DNA of 64,000 nucleotides from Acetobacteraceae bacterium (GTDB taxonomy: Bacteria > Pseudomonadota > Alphaproteobacteria > Acetobacterales > Acetobacteraceae): contig DAIDJM010000054.1 of NCBI GenBank assembly GCA_027451405.1, positions 1-64,000 on the forward strand, given 5' to 3'. The position numbers and the translations under genes are program-made. This document shows, piece by piece, positions 53,884-60,540 of this stretch (position 1 is its first letter; every line of letters begins with the position of its first letter). The notes beneath the pieces were generated by a model. It was not told the origin of the DNA and did no database searches. It saw only the letters and a program-made list of their open reading frames with translations.

Positions 53884-54360
53884 TCGCTTGCGGACCCATC
53901 GCTCAGGGATGTTTCGAGATCAGCTTGAGGCCCAAACTTGTTTCCCCGTTTTTGACTGAACACCGACACGATGGCTTAACACCCCGAAGTTACCATGGCT
54001 GCCCCACTGACTGCCGTCAACTAGTGAGCAAGCAACCGCGGCCCGGGTGAAACCCGGTTTGTCCGGCTAACCCCATGATCACCCGCCCCCCTCATCCCGT
54101 AGTCAGCCGTTATCGCACTTCCTCTGACCTCCGCTCTGCCATCGTGCTCGCTTTCGGCAAGGACGCGCTTCGCGCCGTTTGGCGGCGGCCTCCGGCCGTC
54201 CTTGCACGCCGCCGCGCGCGCTGGCCGGAGAGGCGCCGATCGGGATGGGTTGCACTGGCGCAACCGATCATTCGACGCCACCATCCGACGTCCCTGCTCA
54301 TGGGCCAATCAACCGCGCCAACACGCTATAAACAGGCAAACGCCATCGGCCGGAGACCCC
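53884..54360. other. Intergenic region upstream of the PARIS-like module
   Basis: This 477-base stretch must hold the promoter of the ATPase gene (minus strand) and of the downstream plus-strand gene. It contains one CCGGGT-GAA-ACCCGG hairpin (54043-54057). Several short frames are open but none has a ribosome site or a recognisable product. I see no tRNA or attachment site. Confidence 0.5.
54043..54057. repeat. CCCGGGTGAAACCCGGG hairpin, copy C1
   Basis: CCGGGT and ACCCGG arms around GAA. Related copies are at 54901-54917 and 55315-55331, so three occur within 1.3 kb. Confidence 0.6.
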
Positions 54361-54900
54361 ATGGCCAAACTCATCTTCGCCATGAACCAATCCCTCGACG
54401 GCTACATCGACCACCAGGGCTTCGCCCCACCCCCCGCCCTCTTCCGCCACTTCATCGACGAAACCCGCACCCTCGCCGGCAGCCTCTACGGCCGCCACCT
54501 CTACGAAACCATGCGCTACTGGGACGAAGACCGCCCCGATTGGACCGAACCCGAACGGGATTTCGCCGCCGCCTGGCGAAACAACCCGAAATGGGTCGTC
54601 TCCCAAACCCTCACCTCCGTCGGCCCCAACGCCACCCTCATCCAGACCGGCCTCGAAACCGCCATCCGCCACCTGAAACGCACCCACGAGGGCACCATCG
54701 AAACCGGCGGCCCAACCCTCGCCCGCACCCTCACCGACCTCGGCCTCATCGACGAATACCGGATCTACCTCCACCCCGTCGTGCTAGGCCAAGGCAAACC
54801 CTTCTTCGCCGCCCCCCCGCCCCCGCTCCGCCTCACCGCCACCGACCGCATCGCCGGCGACATCATCCGCCTGACCTACATCCCGGCCCCGCCACCGTAG
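54361..54900 (+). CDS. Dihydrofolate reductase family protein (RibD C-terminal-like)
   Basis: From ATG 54361 the product is 179 residues: KLIFAMNQSLDGYID, then LYGRHLYETMRYWDED, KWVVSQTL, and ETGGPTLARTLTDLGLIDEYRIYLHPVVLGQGKPFF. This is the RibD_C/dihydrofolate-reductase-like fold (PF01872) of YyaP/YwjB-type proteins, which bind NADPH and probably reduce an unidentified folate or flavin-related substrate. The classical DHFR active-site Asp is replaced, as in the family, by the NQSLDG motif. A CCCGGG hairpin follows the stop. Confidence 0.85.
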   Translation: MAKLIFAMNQSLDGYIDHQGFAPPPALFRHFIDETRTLAGSLYGRHLYETMRYWDEDRPDWTEPERDFAAAWRNNPKWVVSQTLTSVGPNATLIQTGLETAIRHLKRTHEGTIETGGPTLARTLTDLGLIDEYRIYLHPVVLGQGKPFFAAPPPPLRLTATDRIAGDIIRLTYIPAPPP

Positions 54901-54917
54901 CCCGGGTGAAACCCGGG
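54901..54917. repeat. CCCGGGTGAAACCCGGG hairpin, copy C2
   Basis: A perfect seven-base palindrome (CCCGGGT/ACCCGGG) around three bases, directly after the TAG stop of the DHFR-like gene. It may end the transcript. Confidence 0.65.
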
Positions 54918-55426
54918 TCCGTACAAACGTCCCCACGGCGCGACCCCGCCCATCCGAGCCGCCCCGCGCCCGGACTGCAACCGTGGGCACGAAACACCCC
55001 TGCCGCAACCAAACGAACGCCTCACACGCCGCAAGACCACGGCAATCAGCCAGGATCGATGAAATGGATCTGCCGGTCTGAAAACGAGATGAAAATGCGG
55101 AACTCACGCAAATGGTTCAAACCAAGCCCAAGCTCCGGCGCCGAGGTCGGATCGGCATCGCACCCCCAAACCAACCAAAACCGCGCCCAAACCCACGTCT
55201 CAGCCCTACACTCCCCAAACCTTCGCCTGCGGAGCCCCCCCCTGGCGTGCGCCGCGCGCACCAAGCCACGCCGCCGCATCCCCGCTTCCCCAAGCCAGCC
55301 AGGCGCGCCCGCGGCCCGGGTGCAAGCCGGGACTGCCCCCGCCCCGGCCAACCGAAACACCCGAAGCCGCAAACGCGGATCACCCGGCCCGGAATCAGGC
55401 CAGGACGATGCCGCGCGAAACCGGCC
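54918..55426. other. Intergenic region with a further CCCGGG hairpin
   Basis: About 510 bases between the DHFR-like gene and the convergent NHL-repeat gene. A third hairpin, CCCGGGTGCAAGCCGGG, lies at 55315-55331. Long frames are open on both strands, as expected at this GC level, but none has a ribosome site or family motif. The less GC-rich part at 55050-55130 may be a decayed gene; I cannot identify it. Confidence 0.45.
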
Positions 55427-56404
55427 TCAATGAATATAGGCAAGCAACTTATAAGGCGCCACGGTGGAATAAACCGCCACCTTGTTTACCGCCGGTTCCG
55501 CCACATAAAACCGCTTATGGAACGGGTCGACCGCGATCCCATACGGCGGCGATGCCGTGCTGATGGTAGCGAGCACCGTGACCCCGTCGCTGCCGTAAAT
55601 CAACACGGTGTTGTTTGCCGGATCGGTCTTATAAATCTCGTTCAGCGGATCCACCGCGATACCACCGGGCTGGAACGAATCCTGCCCGCCCAGGTTGAAG
55701 CCGAGGCCGTTATGCAAAGCCTCCCCGAAATTCTGGAACAAATCCACGAATTTACCGTAGGGAGTGCCGGTGCTTCCGAACACCCCGACGAGCCCATACC
55801 AAATCCCAAGCGCCGAAGCCCCGCTCGCCCCCACCGAACTCGCTTCCGTCCCGGTGTCCAGAAACACATGCAGCGAATTGGCGTCCAGCACCCAGACATC
55901 GTCGGCCGCATCCACCAGCAGCCCGAACGGGAAATTGAAAGTCGAAGACGTCAGGCTCCCCGTCTGGGCGAGCGCGCTGTTGTAGATCGTCACATTATTG
56001 GTGCTATTGTTCGCGACGTAAATGAATCCATGCGACGAAACCCCCACCGCCGCCGGTCCGCTCAGCCCCGCGCTGATCGTCCCCTCCAGCGCCCGCGTCG
56101 GTGAATAGACCGTCACCGTATTGTTGCCGGTGTTCGCCACATAAATCCGCCCCGCCACATCCACCGTGACACCGTAGGGGAAACTCAGCGTGGGGGTGAT
56201 CGTCGTCGTGGCGCTCGGCGCAGCCGCCGCCGCGCTCGGGGCCGCGGCGAACGAACTCCCCGAACCGCTCAGCGGAAGCAGACGCGGCGCCGCTCCAGCC
56301 ACGCCGCTGCCGGCCGCCCCCCAGAAAACCATCCCGGCGCCCACGACGCGCCCCATCCCGCGCCACCACGAAAACCGGCTGCGACCAATCTGCGATGTCG
56401 GCAC
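55427..56404 (-). CDS. Secreted NHL/SMP-30-like beta-propeller protein
   Basis: A 325-residue protein starting at GTG 56404 with a signal region (GRVVGAGMVFWGAAGSGVAGA). Repeated blades show the pattern G-I/V-A/T-V-D-x-x-x-x-I-Y-V-A-x-x-x-x-N-x-V-x-V-Y, for example YGVTVDVAGRIYVANTGNNTVTVYS and YGIAVDPFHKRFYVAEPAVNKVAVYS. At least four to five blades are visible. Such propellers are secreted or periplasmic binding proteins with no fixed activity. An Ala/Ser-rich linker precedes the propeller. The gene ends convergent with the DHFR-like gene and is divergent from the cold-shock gene. Confidence 0.82.
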   Translation of the reverse strand: MPTSQIGRSRFSWWRGMGRVVGAGMVFWGAAGSGVAGAAPRLLPLSGSGSSFAAAPSAAAAAPSATTTITPTLSFPYGVTVDVAGRIYVANTGNNTVTVYSPTRALEGTISAGLSGPAAVGVSSHGFIYVANNSTNNVTIYNSALAQTGSLTSSTFNFPFGLLVDAADDVWVLDANSLHVFLDTGTEASSVGASGASALGIWYGLVGVFGSTGTPYGKFVDLFQNFGEALHNGLGFNLGGQDSFQPGGIAVDPLNEIYKTDPANNTVLIYGSDGVTVLATISTASPPYGIAVDPFHKRFYVAEPAVNKVAVYSTVAPYKLLAYIH

Positions 56405-56551
56405 GTCACACTCCTTTTCCGCAGGGAACCAACTTTACAGCTCGTTTTAACCCATTGCCGAAGGACGAATGTGATCCCGGTCACACCGCGAAGCCCGGCG
56501 CCCAGACCCCCGTCCCCGGCCAAAAAGCACCCGAGGTTTACATTGCGCCCG

Positions 56552-56580
56552 AAAGCGCCCATGTGAGTGGCGGCGCTTTT
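56552..56580. promoter_or_regulatory. Hairpin in the cold-shock gene leader
   Basis: AAAGCGCC and GGCGCTTT form an eight-base stem with a 12-base loop, followed by a short T run, 115 bases before the cold-shock ATG. Cold-shock mRNAs often carry long structured leaders, so it may be a regulatory element, or a terminator for a transcript from upstream. Only the stem is seen; the role is inference. Confidence 0.4.
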
Positions 56581-56694
56581 CGCTCGCACGACCATTCTGC
56601 CGTGGGGTTCTCGGACCCCCGACCGCTTGCTTCCTGCATCGCAAAGTTTTTCTGCCCGCATCCCGCGGGTCGCCATGCATGGGAGACATGCGAA

Positions 56695-56901
56695 ATGACC
56701 ACCGGTACGGTGAAATGGTTCAACGGCCAAAAAGGCTACGGCTTCATCCAGCCTGACCAGGGCGGCGGCGACGTGTTCGTCCACATCTCGGCCGTCGAGG
56801 GCGCCGGCATGCGCACCCTCAACGAAGGCCAGAAGCTCAGCTACGATGTCGAGCAGAGCCGCCAGGGCAAAACCTCGGCCGTCAATCTGCAGAACGCCTA
56901 G
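56695..56901 (+). CDS. Cold-shock protein (CspA family)
   Basis: From ATG 56695 (GGGAGA upstream) the product is 68 residues of one cold-shock domain: TGTVKWFNGQKGYGFIQPDQGGGDVFVHISAVEGAGMRTLNEGQKLSYDVEQSRQGKTSAVNL. RNP1 (KGYGFIQP) and RNP2 (VFVHI) are intact. It binds single-stranded RNA and DNA as an RNA chaperone. The intergenic region before it (290 bases) is long for this genome and includes a hairpin. The stop TAG lies in the left arm of the palindrome at 56898-56949. Confidence 0.95.
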   Translation: MTTGTVKWFNGQKGYGFIQPDQGGGDVFVHISAVEGAGMRTLNEGQKLSYDVEQSRQGKTSAVNLQNA

Positions 56902-56949
56902 AGCCGCTTCCGACCGGATGGAACCATCCGGTCGGGCGTGAGGCTCTAG
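56898..56949. repeat. Palindrome with CTAGAGCC ends (type D), likely terminator of the cold-shock gene
   Basis: Outer arms CTAGAGCC/GGCTCTAG and inner arms CCGACCGGATGG/CCATCCGGTCGG around AA. As at 200-245, the TAG stop of the neighbouring gene is part of the CTAG arm. Confidence 0.8.
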
Positions 56950-57009
56950 AAACAGCGGCATAGAGCACCACTCCGCGCCAAATGGCTCGGGCAGTGCCCG
57001 AGAATGACC

Positions 57010-57036
57010 TCAGCCAGACCGGCATCGGTCTGGCTG
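57010..57036. repeat. CAGCCAGACCG palindrome (type D core)
   Basis: AGCCAGACCGGCATCGGTCTGGCT repeats the core CCAGACCGnnATCGGTCTGG of the element at 138-184. It lies 108 bases before the next gene. Confidence 0.7.
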
Positions 57037-57135
57037 ATCCCATTCGTCAGGATAGTGCGCCCGGGCCCCGGCCCGGGCGTTTCGCTTTTCCGCCCAGGCC
57101 CAACGCCGCAATCCCGACCCCGAGAGGTATTCCCC

Positions 57136-57324
57136 ATCCATCGATTTGCGATCGGCGACCGTGTCGCGTTCACCCCCGCTCCGCTCGACGGCAGCGCACG
57201 GCGTGGCCTCTACACGGTGGTGCGCCTCATGCCGAGCGAGGACCGTGACCGCCAATACCGGATCAAGGATCTCCGCGACGGCCACGAGCGTATGGTGCGC
57301 GAGAGCCAGCTGTCCCAGGCCTGA
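57136..57324 (+). CDS. Small conserved protein of unknown function, probable AUC start
   Basis: The frame HRFAIGDRVAFTPAPL...YTVVRLMPSEDRDRQYRIKDLRDGHERMVRESQL is typical of a small SH3/KOW-like alphaproteobacterial family, whose members usually start M-x-x-F-A-V-G-D-R-V. The only codon at good distance from the GAGAGG Shine-Dalgarno at 57122-57127 is ATC 57136 (eight-base spacer). No ATG, GTG or TTG lies in frame nearer than GTG 57055. A start at GTG 57055 or ATG 57004 would add a long Pro-rich leader reading through the palindrome. I prefer the AUC start (62 residues), but this is inference. Confidence 0.6.
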   Translation: MHRFAIGDRVAFTPAPLDGSARRGLYTVVRLMPSEDRDRQYRIKDLRDGHERMVRESQLSQA

Positions 57325-57356
57325 ACCCGGCGCGGTCGGCCGGTCGATCATACCTG

Positions 57357-57385
57357 TTGACATTGTTCCTGTTTTGTTCGATACC
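57357..57385 (+). promoter_or_regulatory. Promoter with embedded alphaproteobacterial LexA (SOS) box
   Basis: A -35 TTGACA (57357-57362) and a -10-like GATACC (57380-57385) are 17 bases apart. The spacer contains GTTCCTGTTTTGTTC (57365-57379), which fits the alphaproteobacterial SOS operator GTTC-N7-GTTC exactly. LexA binding there would block RNA polymerase. The GTG start at 57392 is about seven bases after the -10, so the transcript would be leaderless. The match is to a known consensus; no test was possible. Confidence 0.65.
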
Positions 57386-57391
57386 CGCCCG

Positions 57392-57940
57392 GTGAACGAC
57401 GCCACCGCGATCGACGACCGGATCGGCCGCATCATCGCCCAGCTCAAGGCTGCGGTGGCGAGCGCCCGCCCCGAGGATCACCCCCGGCGCCTCGCCGCCG
57501 CCACCTGGCTCTGTCTCGCCGTCTCCCGCCTCGTCATGCTCATCATCCGGCTGGAAAAGGGCCTGCTCCGCCCGCTCCGCGCCACCGACCCCGACGCCGC
57601 GCGCGACTCGCGCCCCAGCGACGCGCGCGGCCGCGATTTCCGCCCGCCCCGCACCCGCGGCTGGCTCACCGACTATCTGCCCGAGGCCGGCCCGCTCGCC
57701 GATGCGATCGCCGACCTGCTGGTCCTTCCCGCCTTCCGGTCCCGGCTCGCCCGCGAAGCGAGCCGCTTCCGAAGCGCGCTCGACCCGCTCTGCCGCGCCC
57801 TGGCGCTCGATCTCCCGGAAGATCCCCGCGAAGCGCCGGTGATGCCGGCTCCCGCCTTCCGGGAGCCCGGCTTCCCGGCCGCGTCCGGCCCCGCCGGCGA
57901 TGCCCCGCCAGGACTTCTCCCCGTGCCGAAATTCGCCTGA
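57392..57940 (+). CDS. Hypothetical protein under a LexA-box promoter (182 residues)
   Basis: Starting at GTG 57392 the protein reads VNDATAIDDRIGRIIAQLKAAV, then a hydrophobic helix (LAAATWLCLAVSRLVMLIIRLEKGLL, about residues 33-58), a charged Asp/Arg-rich linker, a second region GWLTDYLPEAGPLADAIADLLVLPAFRSRLAREASRF and a Pro-rich tail. I do not recognise a family. The first hydrophobic segment could be amphipathic or membrane-bound. With the LexA box 13-27 bases before its start, it is a candidate damage-inducible gene. The start is chosen because no Shine-Dalgarno is needed for a leaderless message; a later start is possible. Confidence 0.55.
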   Translation: MNDATAIDDRIGRIIAQLKAAVASARPEDHPRRLAAATWLCLAVSRLVMLIIRLEKGLLRPLRATDPDAARDSRPSDARGRDFRPPRTRGWLTDYLPEAGPLADAIADLLVLPAFRSRLAREASRFRSALDPLCRALALDLPEDPREAPVMPAPAFREPGFPAASGPAGDAPPGLLPVPKFA

Positions 57941-57985
57941 GCGCCCACCGCGCCCAGGCACGCCCATTTCGTTACGTTGTCGTAA

Positions 57986-58537
57986 CTACTCAGCCTTCCA
58001 CTTGATCGAGCATCCGATCGACGGCGTCTGCTCGCGGACCGGCTCCCCGCGCGCCACCGCCCGCATCGCCTCCACCAGCTCCCGCCGCGCCCCGGCCGGC
58101 GGCGGATCGCGCCGCCCCTCATCGAGCCGCCCCCGATAGGCCAGCTTCAATCCCGCATCGTAACCAAAGAAATCCGGCGTGCACACCGCCCCATAAGCCC
58201 GCGCCACCGACTGATCCTCGTCATAGAGATAGGGGAACGGCAGCCGGTGCAGCTCGGCAAACCGTTTCATATTCTCGAAGGAATCCTCCGGGTAGGTCAC
58301 CACGTCGTTCGACGAGATCGCCGCGAACCCGATCCCCTCGGCCATCAGCAGCGTCGCATCCGCCACCAGCCGGTCGATGATCGCCTTCACATAAGGGCAG
58401 TGGTTGCAGATGAACACGATCACCGTCCCGTTGGCCCCCGCCAATTCGGTCAGCGAATGATGCCGCCCATCCACCCCCGGCAACCGGAAGGGCGGCGCCG
58501 CGAGCCCCAGTTCGGCGGTGAGCGAAGCGGTGGCCAT
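57986..58537 (-). CDS. Thioredoxin-like AhpC/TSA family protein
   Basis: From ATG 58537 (GAGGAGGATC upstream) the product is 183 residues of peroxiredoxin/thioredoxin-like fold: LGLAAPPFRLPGVDGRHHSLTEL, then VIVFICNHCPYVKAIIDRL, where CNHC takes the place of the CxxC active site, and later YLYDEDQSVARAYGAVCTPDFFGYDAGLKLAYRGRLDE. This is the 'thioredoxin family protein' with a CNHCPYV motif common in proteobacteria, whose partner is unknown. It lies convergent with the gene at 57392 and divergent from the glycan cluster, with a 105-base gap before the latter. Confidence 0.87.
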   Translation of the reverse strand: MATASLTAELGLAAPPFRLPGVDGRHHSLTELAGANGTVIVFICNHCPYVKAIIDRLVADATLLMAEGIGFAAISSNDVVTYPEDSFENMKRFAELHRLPFPYLYDEDQSVARAYGAVCTPDFFGYDAGLKLAYRGRLDEGRRDPPPAGARRELVEAMRAVARGEPVREQTPSIGCSIKWKAE

Positions 58538-58642
58538 GCGCGATCCTCCTCGGTGGCGTGAAATCGGCGCTTCATGTCGAAAACCCGCCCAACCTTCAAT
58601 CGTTGACCCGAGCGGGAGGGCCGGACCCGCGATGCACCCCGC

Positions 58643-59758
58643 ATGAGGCTCGTGATTTTCGGCCTGTCCGTCACCTCCTCCTGGGGCAACGGCCACGCCG
58701 CGCTCTGGCGCGGCCTGATCCGCGCCCTCCACGACGCCGGCCACCACGTCACGTTCTTCGAGCGCGACGTCCCCTACTACGCCGCCCATCGCGACCTCGC
58801 AGCCCTGCCCGGCGGCGGCACCCTCGCCCTCTACCGCGATTGGGACCCCGCCCGCGCCCGCTCCGCGCTCGCGAACGCCGACGCCGCGATCGTCACCTCC
58901 TATTGCCCCGACGCGATCGCGGCGACCGCCCTCCTCGAGGACAGCCGGATCCCGGTGCGCGCCTTCTACGACCTCGACACGCCGGTCACGCTGGCCGCCC
59001 TCGAGCGCGGCGAGCCCGTCCCCTATCTCGGCCCCGACCGCCTCGCCCCATTCGATCTCGTGCTCAGCTACACCGGCGGCCCGGCGCTCGCCGCGCTCGA
59101 AGACCGCCTCGCCGCCGCGCGCGCCCTGCCCCTCTACGGCTCCGCCGACCCCGCCACCCATCGCCCCGGCCAGGCTAGGCCCCGCTACGAAGCCGCCCTC
59201 TCCTACATCGGCACCTACGCCCCCGACCGCCAGCCGGCCCTCGACACCCTCCTGCTCGAGCCCGCGCGCCGCTGCCCCAATCGCCGTTTCGCCATTGCCG
59301 GCGCGCAATATCCGCCCGACTTTCCCTGGCTCGACAACCTCTATTTCTTGCAGCATCTTCCACTCGCGGAACATCCCGATTTCTACGCCTCCTCGCGCCT
59401 CACGCTGAACGTCACCCGCGCCGCGATGGCTTCCATGGGCTGGTGTCCCTCCGGCCGCCTGTTCGAGGCCGCGCTCTGCGGTGTTCCGATCGTCAGCGAC
59501 ATCTGGCCAGGTATCGAGCATTTCTTCGAGCCGGACAAAGAAATCCGGCTCGCCCAGTCCGCCAAGGATGTGCTAGAAACGCTCAACGCCACAAACCTCG
59601 GCGCCCAGGCCCGCCGCGCCCGAGAGCGCGTCCTGGACTGCCACACCGCCCGCCACCGCGCCAATGAACTCATAACGATTCTGGAACGGCACGGGGTCCC
59701 GGCGGCGGGGTGCAGGGCAGGCAGCGCCTCTCCTGCCCGCCGGAGGCAACCCGCATGA
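58643..59758 (+). CDS. Glycosyltransferase (CgeB-like), first gene of the glycan cluster
   Basis: A 371-residue GT-B-type protein of the CgeB/DUF3880 group: LVIFGLSVTSSWGNGHAALWRGLIRALHDAGHHVTFFERDVPYY at the start, FYDLDTPVTLAALERGEPVPYLG, LSYTGGPALAALEDRL, LSYIGTYAPDRQPALDTLLLEPARR and the donor-site SSRLTLNVTRAAMASMGWCPSGRLFEAALCGVPIVSDIWPGIEHFF. CgeB-like enzymes add sugars to surface glycans or teichoic-type polymers. The last ~20 residues are encoded by a repeat A copy (59694-59749), so the natural C-terminus has been extended. Its TGA overlaps the next ATG as ATGA. Confidence 0.85.
   Translation: MRLVIFGLSVTSSWGNGHAALWRGLIRALHDAGHHVTFFERDVPYYAAHRDLAALPGGGTLALYRDWDPARARSALANADAAIVTSYCPDAIAATALLEDSRIPVRAFYDLDTPVTLAALERGEPVPYLGPDRLAPFDLVLSYTGGPALAALEDRLAAARALPLYGSADPATHRPGQARPRYEAALSYIGTYAPDRQPALDTLLLEPARRCPNRRFAIAGAQYPPDFPWLDNLYFLQHLPLAEHPDFYASSRLTLNVTRAAMASMGWCPSGRLFEAALCGVPIVSDIWPGIEHFFEPDKEIRLAQSAKDVLETLNATNLGAQARRARERVLDCHTARHRANELITILERHGVPAAGCRAGSASPARRRQPA
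59694..59752. repeat. GC-rich repeat A, copy A11, encoding the C-terminus of the CgeB-like gene
   Basis: GGGGTCCCGGCGGCGGGGTGCAGGGCAGGC...CTCCTGCCCGCCGGAGGC is a diverged reverse-orientation copy. It ends two bases before the ATGA junction with the nucleotidyltransferase gene. Confidence 0.75.
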
Positions 59759-60540
59759 TCTGGGGCATCATCCCCGCCGCCGGCCACGCGATGCGCCTGC
59801 AGCCGCTCGCCTTCTCGAAGGAATTGCTCCCGGTCGGCTCCCGCATCGACGAGCATGGCATCGAGCGCCCCAAAGCCGTCAGCGAATATCTCATCGACCG
59901 CATGGCCCACGCCGGCGCGCAAAAACTCTGTTTCGTGATCTCCCCCTGGAAGTCCGACATCCTGCAATATTACGGCGGCGCGATCGGCCATCTGCCGATC
60001 GCCTACGCCATCCAGAACCAGGCCGCCGGCCTGTGCGACGCGATCTTCTCGGCGCTGCCCTTCATCGGCGCAGGCGAAAGCGCCTTCATCGGCCTGCCCG
60101 ACACGATCTGGTTCCCCGAAGACGCGCTCGCCGAACTCCCCGGCGACCGCCTCGCCTGTCTGCTGTTCGAAGTCGACCGCCCCCAGCTCTTCGACGCCGT
60201 CGCCCTCGACGGCGCAGGCCGTGTCCGCCGCATCGAGGTCAAATCCGATTGCCCGACCTCGCGCTGGATCTGGGGCGCCTGGCGCGCCCCGGGCCATGTG
60301 CTGCACGAACTGCACGATCTGTGGCGCGCGCGCTCCCGGCGAGACGAGTATCTCGGCACGCTGATCGATGCTTGGATCGCGGCCGGGGGCATCGCCCAGG
60401 GCGTGCGCGCCGGCGAGCGTTATGTCGATGTCGGAACCCTGGGCGGCTATCGCGAAGCCATGCGCCTGCTCGGCAGCCACGCGGCACGGAAACCCTCGCT
60501 CCGCCCCACCGGAAAACCCCATGCGCGCCCAAGCCTCTGA
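59755..60540 (+). CDS. Nucleotidyltransferase (NTP_transferase, RfbA-like)
   Basis: A 261-residue sugar-1-phosphate nucleotidyltransferase-like protein. It opens IWGIIPAAGHAMRLQPLAFSKELLPVG, matching the G-x-x-x-R-L-x-P...K-E-L-L-P pyrophosphorylase signature; then KAVSEYLIDRMAHAGAQKLCFV, the metal/sugar Asp in FIGLPDTIWFPE, and ERYVDVGTLGGYREAM near the C-terminus. Such enzymes make NDP-sugars from sugar-1-phosphates. The overlap ATGA with the CgeB-like gene and the immediate methyltransferase downstream indicate one translationally coupled glycan operon. Sugar identity is unknown. Confidence 0.85.
   Translation: MIWGIIPAAGHAMRLQPLAFSKELLPVGSRIDEHGIERPKAVSEYLIDRMAHAGAQKLCFVISPWKSDILQYYGGAIGHLPIAYAIQNQAAGLCDAIFSALPFIGAGESAFIGLPDTIWFPEDALAELPGDRLACLLFEVDRPQLFDAVALDGAGRVRRIEVKSDCPTSRWIWGAWRAPGHVLHELHDLWRARSRRDEYLGTLIDAWIAAGGIAQGVRAGERYVDVGTLGGYREAMRLLGSHAARKPSLRPTGKPHARPSL

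Noticed and set aside
54075-55433. A 452-codon plus-strand frame across the DHFR-like gene and its flanks
   Set aside because: Frame is shifted relative to the clear DHFR-like protein and its residues are Arg/Pro-rich without motifs.
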